NCBI RefSeq assembly: GCF_027622875.1 | Contig: NZ_JAPZVP010000018.1 | Location: 55,106 to 119,105, forward strand | Direction of reading: 5' to 3' | Length of the DNA: 64,000 nucleotides | Origin: Glycomyces luteolus | GTDB lineage: Bacteria; Actinomycetota; Actinomycetes; Mycobacteriales; Micromonosporaceae | In this document: positions 9,307 through 19,162 of the stretch, one piece after another | Position numbering within the stretch: the stretch's first letter is position 1 | Layout: each line of letters opens with the position of its first letter | Notes under the pieces: model-generated | What the model saw: only the letters and a program-made list of their open reading frames with translations | What the model was told of the DNA's origin: nothing | Database searches by the model: none | Position numbers and translations under genes: made by a program

Positions 9307-10491
9307 CTATGGTCGGTGTGAAGGCTCTGGTCGGTGAGTCGGAATGTGGTCGTGCGCCGGTGCTCGTGTGGTTGACGGCGGGGCGACGCGGATCGGTTGC
9401 CGTTTGGGACCCCAGTCTCCCGCCGGTCCGTCGAAAACTCCGGGAACGTCCGCGCCGCAACCGTCGCACTGTCCACTATCCGACACCGCATAACGGGCAA
9501 TTCGGTACCAATCCCGTGCGATGAGGGCTTCGCCACAGTTCACGCAAGTGGTGGTCTGGCCTTCGGGGTCGTGCGCGTTGCCGGTGTAGACGTACCGGAG
9601 TCCCGCGTCGAGGGCGATCCTCCTGGCCCGCTGGAGTGTCGCGGCCGGGGTCGGCGGCACGTCGCGCATCTTGAAGTCCGGGTGGAACGCCGTGAAGTGC
9701 AGCGGCACATCAGGACCGAGATGCTCGCCGATCCATGCGCACTCGGCCGCGATCTCGTCGTCCGAGTCGTTGTGCCCGGGAATGAGCAGCGTGGTGATCT
9801 CGGTCCACACGTCGGTCTCGTGCACCAGGTATTCGAGTGTATCGAGGACTGTCCTCAGTGAAGCGAAAGCGATCTTGCGGTAGAACTCCTCGGTGAACGC
9901 CTTGAGATCGATGTTCGCGGCGTCCATGTGCGCGTAGAGCTCTTGTCGCGCTTCAGGTCTGATGTACCCCGCCGAGACCGCCACGGCCTTGAGTCCGGCC
10001 TCGCGGGCCGCGTCCGCGCAATCGGCCGCGTATTCGAGGAACACCGTAGGGTCATTGTAGGTGAACGCGATCGACTTGCAGCCCAGTCGCTTCGCGGTCG
10101 TGGCGAGCGTCTCGGGCTCGGCCTCCGAAGCGAGCGTGTCGATCTCGCGGGATTTGGAGATGTCCCAGTTCTGGCAGAACCGGCAGGCCAGATTGCATCC
10201 GGCCGTGCCGAAGGAGAGTACCGGTGTGCCGGGCAGGAAGTGGTTGAGGGGCTTCTTCTCGATCGGGTCGATGCAGAACCCGGAGGAGCGCCCGTACGAG
10301 GTGAGCACGATCTGCTCGCCCTGGCGGGCCCGCACGAAGCACAGGCCGCGCTGGCCTTCGCGCAGGCGGCAGGCCCGGGGGCAGACGGTGCATTCGATGC
10401 GCCCGTCCTCGAGGGCGCGGTGGAAGCCGGTGCCGACGGTGAACGCGTCGGCGCCTTCGATCCGCGGCCTACGGGGAGTGAGGGTGACCAT
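9307..10491 (-). CDS. amrS: AmmeMemoRadiSam system radical SAM enzyme
   Basis: A 394-residue radical SAM enzyme. An N-terminal Cys cluster (ECTVCPRACRL) precedes the SAM/[4Fe-4S] motif CNLACRFCQNWD. The TIM-barrel core follows (YNDPTVFLEYA, DLKAFTEEFYRKI). A C-terminal zinc-ribbon pair is visible (CVNCGEALIARDW and CDGCGADVPG). ATG 10491 is preferred because TACGGT stands seven bases before it, the leaderless arrangement seen repeatedly in this window. GTG 10497 and ATG 10542 are alternatives. It is the first gene of a two-gene operon with the Memo-family protein. The substrate is unknown. Confidence 0.9.
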   Translation of the reverse strand: MVTLTPRRPRIEGADAFTVGTGFHRALEDGRIECTVCPRACRLREGQRGLCFVRARQGEQIVLTSYGRSSGFCIDPIEKKPLNHFLPGTPVLSFGTAGCNLACRFCQNWDISKSREIDTLASEAEPETLATTAKRLGCKSIAFTYNDPTVFLEYAADCADAAREAGLKAVAVSAGYIRPEARQELYAHMDAANIDLKAFTEEFYRKIAFASLRTVLDTLEYLVHETDVWTEITTLLIPGHNDSDDEIAAECAWIGEHLGPDVPLHFTAFHPDFKMRDVPPTPAATLQRARRIALDAGLRYVYTGNAHDPEGQTTTCVNCGEALIARDWYRIARYAVSDSGQCDGCGADVPGVFDGPAGDWGPKRQPIRVAPPSTTRAPAHDHIPTHRPEPSHRP

Positions 10492-10560
10492 ACTCACTAC
10501 CGTAGCGCCCGTCCGGTTGCCGTTGCGTTTCGGCATGGACACGAGGAGCTTGCACGCGAA

Positions 10561-10589
10561 AGGGGTCGCGCTGCGACAGCGCGACCCCT
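10561..10589 (-). terminator. Terminator after msiK
   Basis: A perfect 12-bp stem (AGGGGTCGCGCT / AGCGCGACCCCT) over a five-base loop with a TTTC tail on the minus strand, between the msiK stop and the amrS start. Confidence 0.75.
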
Positions 10590-10631
10590 AGCGGTCTTGA
10601 CCCGCTCGGACCGGAGACCGGCCCGCCCGGA

Positions 10632-11726
<1,095 letters not shown>

Positions 11727-11744
11727 GATGTTCGGTCCCTTTCA

Positions 11745-11762
11745 CTGGCAGGTACGTGCCAG
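11745..11762. promoter_or_regulatory. Inverted repeat upstream of msiK, candidate operator
   Basis: CTGGCA-N6-TGCCAG, a perfect 6+6 dyad, lies 19 bases upstream of the msiK ATG, where a repressor would block the start of the transcript or translation. It is not the DasR dre box, whose spacing is shorter. The regulator is unknown. The rest of 11763-11957 shows no gene. Confidence 0.4.
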
Positions 11763-11957
11763 ACGATCCGTGGTAAAAGGCGGTTGTGTCATCACAGAGC
11801 GGGACCTTTGCCGGGGGCGGCGCGACCCTGCGCTGCGATCACGACCGCGTGATGCGCAGCACCGTGCGGTCGTGAGCTGAGCGTAGCCGCGAGGGAATGC
11901 CTTTGCCAAGTCGGCCCCGAACGTTTGTCCGGTTTCCGCGGAAGGTTTACCGAAACG

Positions 11958-12704
11958 TTATTCGACCCGCAGGGCCTGCAGGAGGGCCTCGTCGCCCGCC
12001 ACATCGCAGATCCCGAACGGCAGTCGGCCCCACAGCGCCAAGGCGATGTCCGAGGCCGAGCCCGCCGCGCGGGCCTGGAGCTCGGTGCGCGAATCAGGCT
12101 GGTCGAGCAGCGCGACCCGGCCCTCGCGGAGGCGCACGAACCAGGTGGAGTCGGCGTCCTGGGCGAACAACTGCACGAGCCCGGTGGCCTCGGGATGGGC
12201 GCCGCGGCGCGCGCCGACCGGCAGGAACGCCTCGAACACCTCGCTGATCGCCTCGGCGGCCAGCGCGGCGGGGACGGGTGCGGTCGAGCCCACGGCCATC
12301 TGCACGTCCCAGCGGGCCAGTCCGGTGGCGACGGCGACGCGCCGGTGCCAGAACTCGGCCCGCCACTCCACCGGCGCCCACGTCCACGCGGGCGAGTCGG
12401 CCCCGCGCGCCTCGATCGCGTCGAGGACGGACGCCAATGCCTGGTCGTACACATCGAGGACGGCGGTGCCCTCGGCGGTGACGGGCGGCGGTTGTGGCAG
12501 GTCCTCGTCGTCGGTGGGGCGGGTGAACAGGGCTTCGACGGCCCAGCGGTATTCGCGGGCGAGTTCGAGGAGGATGCCGCCGACGGTCGAGTCGGGACGT
12601 GAGGGGGCGACGCGGCCGAGCGCCTCGGGGCCGCACGCCGAGCGCAGTCCCGCGGCCTCGGTCTTCAACTCGGTGAGGTAGTCGGTGATGCGCAGCTTAG
12701 CCAT
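11958..12704 (-). CDS. Maleylpyruvate isomerase family mycothiol-dependent enzyme
   Basis: A 248-residue protein with a DinB-like four-helix N-terminal half and a C-terminal SCP2-like part, the layout of mycothiol-dependent maleylpyruvate isomerase-type proteins (TIGR03083 family). FWHRRVAVATGLARWDVQ carries the His-x3-6-His-type metal ligand region typical of the family. The C-terminal WGRLPFGICDVAGDEAL matches the family ending. The true substrate is not predictable; these are generic mycothiol S-transferases or isomerases. ATG 12704 has AGGAACGG upstream. It is divergent from murB with 47 bp between. Confidence 0.85.
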   Translation of the reverse strand: MAKLRITDYLTELKTEAAGLRSACGPEALGRVAPSRPDSTVGGILLELAREYRWAVEALFTRPTDDEDLPQPPPVTAEGTAVLDVYDQALASVLDAIEARGADSPAWTWAPVEWRAEFWHRRVAVATGLARWDVQMAVGSTAPVPAALAAEAISEVFEAFLPVGARRGAHPEATGLVQLFAQDADSTWFVRLREGRVALLDQPDSRTELQARAAGSASDIALALWGRLPFGICDVAGDEALLQALRVE

Positions 12705-12751
12705 GGTGACCGCCGTTCCTCGTAGCCTGCGTAAAGCTTAGGCTTTCGGGC

Positions 12752-13813
12752 GTGACACACGCCAGCCCAACGTCGAGCGAGCAGTCCGCGAACGGCCCCA
12801 TTCCGGGCAAATCTCTGAGCGAGTACACGACGCTGAGAATAGGAGGTCGGGCCCGCGAGCTGATCGAGGCCCACTCCTCTGTGGAGGCAGTGGAGGCCCT
12901 TCGCGCAGCGGAAGGTCCGACGCTCGTGCTCGCGGGCGGCAGCAACGTGGTGATCGGAGACGAGGGCTTCGACGGCACCGTGGTGGTGCTGCGAGGCGGC
13001 GGGATCGCCGAGTCCGGAGGCGTCGTCCGGGTCGAGGCCGGCCAGGTCTGGGACGAGTTCGTGGCTTGGACCGTTGAGAACGGCTTCTCAGGCGTCGAAT
13101 GCCTCAGCGGCATCCCCGGTTCGGCCGGGGCGACGCCGATCCAGAACGTCGGCGCGTACGGCCAGGAGGTCGCGCAGACGATCGCGGCGGTGAACGTGTG
13201 GGACCGCGAGAAGGACGAGATCCGCGACTGGACCCCGGCCGAATGCCGGTTCGCTTACCGCCAGAGCGCCTTCAAGCACGAGGATCGGTACTTCGTGATG
13301 AGCGTCGATTTCCGCCTGGAGTCCTCGCCGCTCTCGCAGCCGGTCGCATACGCGGAGCTGGCAAGGCGAGTGGGCGTCGAGGTCGGCGAGCGGGTGCCGC
13401 TGGCGGAAGCCCGCAAGACGGTGCTGGGACTGCGCCGAGGCAAAGGCATGGTCCTCGACGAGAATGACCACGACACCTGGAGCGCGGGTTCGTTCTTCAC
13501 CAACCCGATCATCGACGAGCACGTCTACCACGAGCTGGCGGAGAAGGCCGGAGGCGAACCCCCGCACTGGAACGTGGGCGACCAAGTCAAGGTCTCGGCC
13601 GCCTGGCTCATCGGAGCCGCAGGCTTCGAAAAGGGTTATCGGAGGGGGAACGTAAGCCTCTCGACCAAACACACTCTGGCCCTGACCAACCGAGGCGGCG
13701 CGAGCGCCACTGAACTTCTAGCGCTCGCATCCGAAGTAGCGGACAGGGTAGAGCAGGATTTCAGCATCCGCCTCCACCCAGAACCGGTCATGGTCAACGC
13801 AGCCCTCAAGTGA
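12752..13813 (+). CDS. murB: UDP-N-acetylmuramate dehydrogenase
   Basis: A 353-residue FAD enzyme that reduces UDP-GlcNAc-enolpyruvate to UDP-MurNAc, the second committed step of peptidoglycan synthesis. The FAD-binding part shows LAGGSNVVIGDEGFDG and LSGIPGSAGATPIQNVGAYGQE. The catalytic GSFFTNP (Ser proton donor) and the final Glu in RLHPEPVMV are present. GTG 12752 has no Shine-Dalgarno site, but TAGGCT ends seven bases before it, so a leaderless mRNA is likely. Length fits the E. coli-like type I enzyme. Confidence 0.96.
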   Translation: MTHASPTSSEQSANGPIPGKSLSEYTTLRIGGRARELIEAHSSVEAVEALRAAEGPTLVLAGGSNVVIGDEGFDGTVVVLRGGGIAESGGVVRVEAGQVWDEFVAWTVENGFSGVECLSGIPGSAGATPIQNVGAYGQEVAQTIAAVNVWDREKDEIRDWTPAECRFAYRQSAFKHEDRYFVMSVDFRLESSPLSQPVAYAELARRVGVEVGERVPLAEARKTVLGLRRGKGMVLDENDHDTWSAGSFFTNPIIDEHVYHELAEKAGGEPPHWNVGDQVKVSAAWLIGAAGFEKGYRRGNVSLSTKHTLALTNRGGASATELLALASEVADRVEQDFSIRLHPEPVMVNAALK

Positions 13814-13877
13814 CCAGTCGCCCCGCTACCGAAAATCCGCGCCTTCGCCAAGGCACAGCCGGGCAGCGGCGATGGAG

Positions 13878-14063
13878 TTAACGAGCCGGGGGTGTGGGGA
13901 ATGCGCAGCGAGCCCCGTTACTTCGGGTCAACCTGAGATCGGTCGTCAGCAACGGCACCCGCCGCCACTCGGCGACCGCAATTGAGGCATCGACAGCGAG
14001 TCCTTCGCCGACGGTCATCGGCGATAGGCATCGCGCGATTCGAGAATGTCCTCGTAGCCGCAT
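13878..14063 (-). pseudogene. Remnant of a PIN-domain (VapC-like) toxin
   Basis: The minus-strand frame ends DASIAVAEWRRVPLLTTDLRLTRSNGARC. This closely follows the C-terminal pattern of VapC toxins (YDA-x-YVALAE, then PLLT-x-D-x-RL with the last acidic residue). Only the last third of a PIN domain is present. The upstream DNA does not continue it in one frame; a neighbouring frame reads YEDILESRDAYRR, which may be the preceding helix after a frameshift. No antitoxin gene is seen. The identification rests on pattern only. The remainder of 13814-14083 is empty. Confidence 0.4.
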
Positions 14064-14083
14064 TAGATGCGAAATGCCTTCGC

Positions 14084-15070
14084 TTAGCGGAGAAGGGCGG
14101 CCGCTTCCAGGGCCGTGTACGTCGCGATGATGCCGGCGCCCGCCCGCTTGATGCTGGTCAGGGACTCCAGGATCGCCGCGTCGCGGTCGATCCAGCCGCG
14201 CTCGGCCGCTGCCACGATCTGGGCGTATTCACCGCTGATGTGGTAGGCCGCCACCGGGACCGGGCTGCGTTCCGCAGCCGCCTTCACGATGTCGAGATAC
14301 GGGAGGGCGGGCTTGACCATGACGATGTCGGCGCCCTGCTGGATGTCGAGGTCGATCTCGTGGAGCGCCTCGGTGACGTTCGCGTTGTCCTGCTGGTAGG
14401 TGCGGCGGTCGCCCTGCAGCTGCGATTCGACCGCGTCACGGAACGGGCCGTAGAAGGCGCTGGCGTACTTCGCCGCGTAAGCCAGGACCCCCGTCTCGGA
14501 GTGGCCCGCTTCGTCAAGGGCCGCACGAACATAGCCGACCTGGCCGTCCATCATCCCCGAAGCGCCGAGCAGGTCAGCGCCCGACTCCGCCAGCGCCACA
14601 CCCATCTCGGCGTAGCGCATGAGCGACGCATCGTTGTCCACAGTGCCGTCGGGGCGGAGCACGCCGCAGTGGCCGTGGTCGGTGAACTCGTCGAGGCACA
14701 GGTCGGGGATGACAACGAGGTCGTCGCCGATCTCCTCGCGGATCGCCCGGGTCGTGACGTTGAGGATGCCGTCCGGATCGGTTGCGGCCGAACCGATCGC
14801 GTCGCGCACCGCCGGGATGCCGAAGGGCATGAGCCCGCCGATCCCGGCCCGTGCGGCCTCGACCGCGAGCTTGCGGACCGAGTCCACGGAGTGCTGGTAC
14901 ACGCCGGGCATCGAGGCGATCTCGATCGGCTCGTGGAGGCCTTCCTTGACGAACACCGGCAGGACCAGGTCCGACGGATGGACGCGCGTCTCGGCTACGA
15001 GACGGCGAAGGGCCGCAGTGCGTCGCAGCCTCCGAGGACGGATGACCGGGAACTCGGGACTGTTCGGCAC
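14084..15070 (-). CDS. hemB: Delta-aminolevulinic acid dehydratase (porphobilinogen synthase)
   Basis: A 328-residue enzyme condensing two 5-aminolevulinates into porphobilinogen. The metal-site segment is [14 protein letters not shown], where Asp replaces a Cys of the zinc type, so a magnesium-dependent or mixed form is expected. The two active lysines are in [18 protein letters not shown] and [16 protein letters not shown] 15070 is preferred over GTG 15079: the AAGGA site abuts 15079 but is ten bases before 15070. It is the last gene of the rex-hemA-hemC-hemD-hemB operon, 28 bases after hemD. Confidence 0.95.
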   Translation of the reverse strand: MPNSPEFPVIRPRRLRRTAALRRLVAETRVHPSDLVLPVFVKEGLHEPIEIASMPGVYQHSVDSVRKLAVEAARAGIGGLMPFGIPAVRDAIGSAATDPDGILNVTTRAIREEIGDDLVVIPDLCLDEFTDHGHCGVLRPDGTVDNDASLMRYAEMGVALAESGADLLGASGMMDGQVGYVRAALDEAGHSETGVLAYAAKYASAFYGPFRDAVESQLQGDRRTYQQDNANVTEALHEIDLDIQQGADIVMVKPALPYLDIVKAAAERSPVPVAAYHISGEYAQIVAAAERGWIDRDAAILESLTSIKRAGAGIIATYTALEAAALLR

Positions 15071-15098
15071 TGCGACCACTTCCTTACGTCTGTCTTCG

Positions 15099-16679
15099 CT
15101 AACGGAACCTCAGGGCCGTCGGCCCCTGGATCTTCTGGCCCCGGCGGGTCTTGATCGGGCCCTCGGCCAGGCGCTGCTTGAGCTCCATGGCGTACTCGGC
15201 GAGCGCCTCGATGAGGTCCGGCACGGAGGCGTTGTCGGGCTTGGCGTCGACGCGGAGGCCGAACTCAGTCGCCGTGTCGGCGGTCGCCGGGCCGATGCAC
15301 GCGACGACGGTGCGCTGGTGCGGCTTGCCCGCGATGCCGACGAGGTTCCGGACCGTGGAGGACGAGGTGAACAGCACCGCGTCGAACCCGCCGGACTTGA
15401 TGGCGTCGCGGATGTCCGCGGCCGGCGGCGAGGCGCGCACCGTGCGGTACGCGGTCACGTCGTCGACCTCCCAGCCGCGCTCGGACAGGCCCGAGACCAG
15501 GGTCTCGGTGGCGATGTCGGCGCGCGGCAGCAGGACCCGGCCGACCATGTCGAGGATCGGGTCGTGCGGCGGGAAGACCTCGAGGAGGCCCTCGGAGGAC
15601 TGCTGGCCGGTGGGGATGAGCTCGGGCTCGATGCCGAACTCGCGCACCGCGTCCGCGGTGGCCTCGCCGATGCACGCGATGCGCAGGCCGCCGAAGGCGC
15701 GCGCGTCGAGGCCGTGCTCCTTGAACTTCTCCCAGATGGCCTTCACCGAGTTCTGGCTGGTGAAGACGATCCAGGCGTAGCGGCCGTCGACGAGGCCCTT
15801 GATGGCCCGCTCCATCTGGGCGGGCGTGCGGGGCGGCTCGACGGCGATGGTCGGAACCTCGCACGGGATCGCTCCGTAGGCGCGCAGGCGCTCGGACATG
15901 ATGCCGGCCTGCTCCTTGGTGCGCGGGATGAGGACCTTCCAGCCGTAGAGCGGGCGGCCCTCCCACCAGGCGAGTTCGTGGCGGTCGTCGACGCCGGGGC
16001 CGATGGTGAGCACGACCTGCCCGGCGTAGCCGAGGGCGGCCTCCACAAAGGTGTCCACAGAGGATGTGGTGGTGTACTCGGTCTCGCCGGTCGCGTCGCC
16101 GGTGACGGCCACGGCCGTCTCGCCCGAGACGCCGCCCGCGAGCAGGATGTCGCGCAGCGAGGAGAGGTCGGAGACGTCGGCGGTGACGGTGAGGCTGCCC
16201 CGCTTGATCGCGTCGGCGATCACGAGCGGCTCGATGGAGGCGATGTCGTCGATGTCGATGACCGTGCGGATCTCCCCGGGCGGCATGCCCGCGTACACCG
16301 CGACGGCCTGCGCGTGACTCATGCCCGGGATGACCTCGAAGCGGGCCTGCTCGGCGCTGGCGGCCTTGATCTCGGCCTTGGCCAGCCGGTTCGGGTACGC
16401 GTCGCCGACGATGAGGCGGGCGATGTTCTCGCCTTCGCGCGCGGCGGCGGCCATGAGCTTGCCCTGGTCGCTCGGGGAGGACTCGATGAGCTTGATCTTC
16501 GAGTCGTCCCCGTTGAGCTCCTTGGCGGTCTCGATGAGCGACTGCGGGAGCGACCGGTCGTAGTAGACCCGGTCGGCCTCGCGGATCGCGTCGAGGGCGC
16601 GCTTGGTCAGCAGTCCCGGGTCGCCTGGGCCGGTCCCGACGAAACGCACGCGGCCCACCGGCTTACGGGCACTGGTCAT
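15099..16679 (-). CDS. hemD: Fusion of degenerate SUMT domain with uroporphyrinogen-III synthase
   Basis: A 526-residue two-domain protein. Residues 1-255 resemble uroporphyrinogen-III C-methyltransferase (CobA/SUMT): the first SAM loop [12 protein letters not shown] and the [17 protein letters not shown] segment are kept, but the usual GDPFVFGRG loop reads GDAYPNRLA, so methyltransferase activity is doubtful. Residues about 265-500 form the two-lobed HemD fold ([57 protein letters not shown]), which closes hydroxymethylbilane to uroporphyrinogen III. Its ATG overlaps the hemC stop (ATGA). The fusion is normal in actinobacterial hem operons, and the name cobA/hemD is often used. Confidence 0.92.
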   Translation of the reverse strand: MTSARKPVGRVRFVGTGPGDPGLLTKRALDAIREADRVYYDRSLPQSLIETAKELNGDDSKIKLIESSPSDQGKLMAAAAREGENIARLIVGDAYPNRLAKAEIKAASAEQARFEVIPGMSHAQAVAVYAGMPPGEIRTVIDIDDIASIEPLVIADAIKRGSLTVTADVSDLSSLRDILLAGGVSGETAVAVTGDATGETEYTTTSSVDTFVEAALGYAGQVVLTIGPGVDDRHELAWWEGRPLYGWKVLIPRTKEQAGIMSERLRAYGAIPCEVPTIAVEPPRTPAQMERAIKGLVDGRYAWIVFTSQNSVKAIWEKFKEHGLDARAFGGLRIACIGEATADAVREFGIEPELIPTGQQSSEGLLEVFPPHDPILDMVGRVLLPRADIATETLVSGLSERGWEVDDVTAYRTVRASPPAADIRDAIKSGGFDAVLFTSSSTVRNLVGIAGKPHQRTVVACIGPATADTATEFGLRVDAKPDNASVPDLIEALAEYAMELKQRLAEGPIKTRRGQKIQGPTALRFR

Positions 16680-17656
16680 GTTCTCTCCATCAACAGTCGT
16701 CTAGAGCTTGGGTCTAACTTCAATAGTTGCTCGGCACCGGCCTCGAGGAGGTCCTCGGCCAACGCTCGCCCCACGGCGGCGGCACGGGCGGCCAGTTCGT
16801 CGGCGCCCGCATCGCCCGTGTCGGGGAGAGCGGCGGTGGTCGAGAGCCGCTCGATGACGGAACCGTCCTCGGCACCGACGGCCCCTCGCAGATACAGATC
16901 GACCTCGCCCGGCGAGGCGCCTTCGGCGACATCGGCGAGTGCGGCGACGGGAGCGCTGCATCCGGCTTCGAGTCGTTGCAGAAGGGCGCGTTCGGCGGCG
17001 ACGGCGGCCTGTGCGTACCGGTCGTTGAGCTTACTTGAGATCCGCGCAGATGTCATGTCGGCTTTGCGGCATTCGACCGCCAATGCCCCTTGTGCTGGGG
17101 CGGGAAGCATCACTAGCGGGTCCAGGTATTCCGTGATCTCCGCCTGGCGTCCGATGCGCTTGATGCCGGCCGCCGCGAGGATCACCCCATCGAGGTCGTC
17201 GCCGACGCGGCCGATGCGGGTGTCGATGTTGCCGCGGATCGGCACGCACTCGAACCCGCGCCCCAAGGCGTTCAGCTGGGCGATGCGCCGGGGCGAACCG
17301 GTCCCGATCCGCGCACCCGGTCCCAGGTCGGAGAGGGTGCGGCCGTCGGACGCGATGAGCACGTCGCGCGGATCGGCGCGCGGCGGCACGCTGACGACGA
17401 GGTGCTCGGGCTGGGCCGTCGGCAGGTCCTTGTAGGAGTGGACGGCGATGTCGATCTCCTCGCGCTCCAGCGCGTCGCGCAGCTGGTTGACGAAGACCCC
17501 CACGCCGAGCTGAGCGACTGGCACCGTCGTGCCGTCTCCTGTGGTCTTGATCTCGACGAGCTCGACCCGCTCCCCCGTGAGGCGCGCGATCTCGTCCGCG
17601 ATCATCCCGCTCTGCGCGAGCGCGAGCTTCGATCCCCTGGTCCCGACTCGGATCAC
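16676..17656 (-). CDS. hemC: Hydroxymethylbilane synthase (porphobilinogen deaminase)
   Basis: A 326-residue enzyme that polymerises four porphobilinogens on a dipyrromethane cofactor. The substrate-binding segments RVGTRGSKLALAQ, AVHSYKDLPT and GTGSPRRIAQL are intact. The cofactor Cys lies in LEAGCSAPVAALA. GTG 17656 starts the protein at the typical VIRVGTRGS position. It lies 15 bases after hemA and overlaps hemD by four bases. Cytoplasmic, heme and corrinoid pathway. Confidence 0.96.
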   Translation of the reverse strand: MIRVGTRGSKLALAQSGMIADEIARLTGERVELVEIKTTGDGTTVPVAQLGVGVFVNQLRDALEREEIDIAVHSYKDLPTAQPEHLVVSVPPRADPRDVLIASDGRTLSDLGPGARIGTGSPRRIAQLNALGRGFECVPIRGNIDTRIGRVGDDLDGVILAAAGIKRIGRQAEITEYLDPLVMLPAPAQGALAVECRKADMTSARISSKLNDRYAQAAVAAERALLQRLEAGCSAPVAALADVAEGASPGEVDLYLRGAVGAEDGSVIERLSTTAALPDTGDAGADELAARAAAVGRALAEDLLEAGAEQLLKLDPSSRRLLMERT

Positions 17657-17671
17657 AGGTGCGTTCCCTTC

Positions 17672-19075
17672 TTAAGGCCGGCGCGGCGAAGGCGCTCCGG
17701 GCTGCTGTGGGGCGGTGCCGAGGGTGTTGCGTTCATCGGTCGCAGGGACCGGATTGACTTTGAGGGCTTCCGCCAGGTCGCCGCTCTGCGGTTCGGCGAC
17801 GGCGGCCGCGTCGAGCGCGAACAGGTCGCGCAGGGCGCGGGCGTAGTCGGGCGCCCCGGGCTGCCCGGCGAGTTCGCGCACGCGCACGGTGGGCTCGTGG
17901 AGGAGCCGCTGGACCACGCGGTGGACGGTGCGGGCGAGCTCGGCGCGCTGGTCGTCGGTGAAGTCGCCGCGGCGGGCGACGCGGGCGAGCTCGGCCTCGA
18001 CGATGTCGGCGGCGGCCGATCGCAGGGCGGCGACGGTGGGGGTGACGGTGTCGGCGCGCAGGCCCTCGTTGTAGGCCGCGATCTCCTCGGCGAGCAGGGC
18101 CTCGACCTCGGCGAGCGTGTCGGCGGCGGCACCGGCGGCGTCGGCGCGCTGGATCTCGGCGATGTCGACGACGTGCACGCCGTCGAGCTTCGCCACGTCC
18201 TCGGCGACGTCCTTGGGCAGGGCGAGGTCGCAGACGACGAGCGGCGCGGTGCGGCCGGCGAGGTGGGCGGCGCGCAGGATCGGCTCGGGCGAGGAGGTCG
18301 CGCACACGAGCAGGTCCACTTGCGCGGCAAGGGAAGTCAGGTCGTCGTAGGCGGCGGCCTCGGCGTCCCAGACGGACGCGAGGCGCTCGGCCTTCTCGCG
18401 GTCGCGGTTGGCGACCTTGAGGGATTTGACGCCGGAGCGCGCGAGGGTCGCGGTGGCGAGACTGCCCATGGCCCCGGCGCCGACGACGGCGGCGCGGGCC
18501 TGGGTGAGGCCGTTCGCGAAACCGGTACGGGCGAGCTCGCGCTCGGCGAGTTCGAGGGCGGCGGTGACGACGGAGGGCGCGGCGGCGTCGACGTCGGTCT
18601 CGGCGTGGATCCGCTTGCCGACGCGCAGGGCCTGCTGGAAGAGCTCGTGGAGGTGGCGGCCGACCTGGTCGGCCTCGCGCGCGGTCTCGTAGGCGTCGCG
18701 CAGCTGGCCGAGGATCTGGGGCTCGCCCGCGACCATGGAGTCGAGGCCGGCGGCGACCCGGAAGGCGTGGGCGGCGGCGTCGGCGCCGTGGCGCACGTAC
18801 CCGCAGGACGCGAAGTCGAGCTCGGCGTCGGAGTCGCCGAGACCCCAGACGCGGTGGAGCTCGTCGACGATCGCGGAGAGGCCTCCGTGGAAGGTGGCGG
18901 AGGTGGCGTACACCTCGACGCGGTTGCAGGTGGAGAGCACCACGGCCTCACGGACCTCGCCGCCGCGCAGGAGCGAGCGCGAGAGGTCCGCGGCGGCCTC
19001 GGGGCCCACCGCGAGGCGCTCCAGGGTCTCCACCGCGGCACTGCGATGCGAGATGCCGACTACCAGGAGGTTCAC
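17672..19075 (-). CDS. hemA: Glutamyl-tRNA reductase
   Basis: A 467-residue first enzyme of the C5 pathway, reducing Glu-tRNA to glutamate-1-semialdehyde. The catalytic Cys50 is in VVLSTCNRVEVYA. GEPQILGQLRDAY marks the substrate domain, VVGAGAMGSLA the NADPH loop, and a helical dimerisation domain follows. A Pro/Ala-rich tail of about 25 residues is extra. GTG 19075 lacks a clear ribosome site of its own. Instead its first bases overlap the stop of a 16-codon leader frame (19072-19122), so translation may be coupled. This is the usual control point for heme supply; the Rex gene upstream suggests redox control. Confidence 0.95.
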   Translation of the reverse strand: MNLLVVGISHRSAAVETLERLAVGPEAAADLSRSLLRGGEVREAVVLSTCNRVEVYATSATFHGGLSAIVDELHRVWGLGDSDAELDFASCGYVRHGADAAAHAFRVAAGLDSMVAGEPQILGQLRDAYETAREADQVGRHLHELFQQALRVGKRIHAETDVDAAAPSVVTAALELAERELARTGFANGLTQARAAVVGAGAMGSLATATLARSGVKSLKVANRDREKAERLASVWDAEAAAYDDLTSLAAQVDLLVCATSSPEPILRAAHLAGRTAPLVVCDLALPKDVAEDVAKLDGVHVVDIAEIQRADAAGAAADTLAEVEALLAEEIAAYNEGLRADTVTPTVAALRSAAADIVEAELARVARRGDFTDDQRAELARTVHRVVQRLLHEPTVRVRELAGQPGAPDYARALRDLFALDAAAVAEPQSGDLAEALKVNPVPATDERNTLGTAPQQPGAPSPRRP

Positions 19076-19122
19076 TTCACCGTTCCCGTCTCTTGGCCCT
19101 GCTCATTTACGTGACCGCTCAT
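19072..19122 (-). CDS. Possible 16-codon leader peptide coupled to hemA
   Basis: On the minus strand ATG 19122 is preceded by GGAG at a six-base spacing and encodes MSGHVNEQGQETGTVK. Its TGA overlaps the hemA GTG as GTGA. An even shorter frame (19119-19157) starts directly after the rex stop (TAAATG) and overlaps this one by ATGA. So ribosomes could run rex, leader 1, leader 2, hemA without leaving the mRNA. Each start lies inside a repeat with core CGTAAATGAGC. No known leader family is recognised. Confidence 0.35.
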   Translation of the reverse strand: MSGHVNEQGQETGTVK

Positions 19123-19162
19123 TTACGTCTCCGCAAGCGGTCGACGTTACCGCTCATTTACG
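19099..19162 (-). repeat. Three direct repeats of an 11-bp element between rex and hemA
   Basis: CGTAAATGAGC occurs three times on the minus strand, at 19101-19111, 19117-19127 and 19152-19162. The rightmost copy contains the rex stop codon. The second and third are flanked identically for two more bases. Each copy holds TAA followed by ATGA. It may be a translation-coupling device, a regulator binding array, or the trace of small duplications. Confidence 0.7.

Noticed and set aside
11745..11762. DasR dre box before msiK
   Set aside because: The ACTGG and CCAG arms are ten bases apart, while dre needs six, so DasR is not supported.
11785..11796. TGTG-TCAT-CACA as a CRP-type site near msiK
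   Set aside because: The spacing is four bases instead of eight between TGTG and CACA, so it does not fit the CRP dyad.
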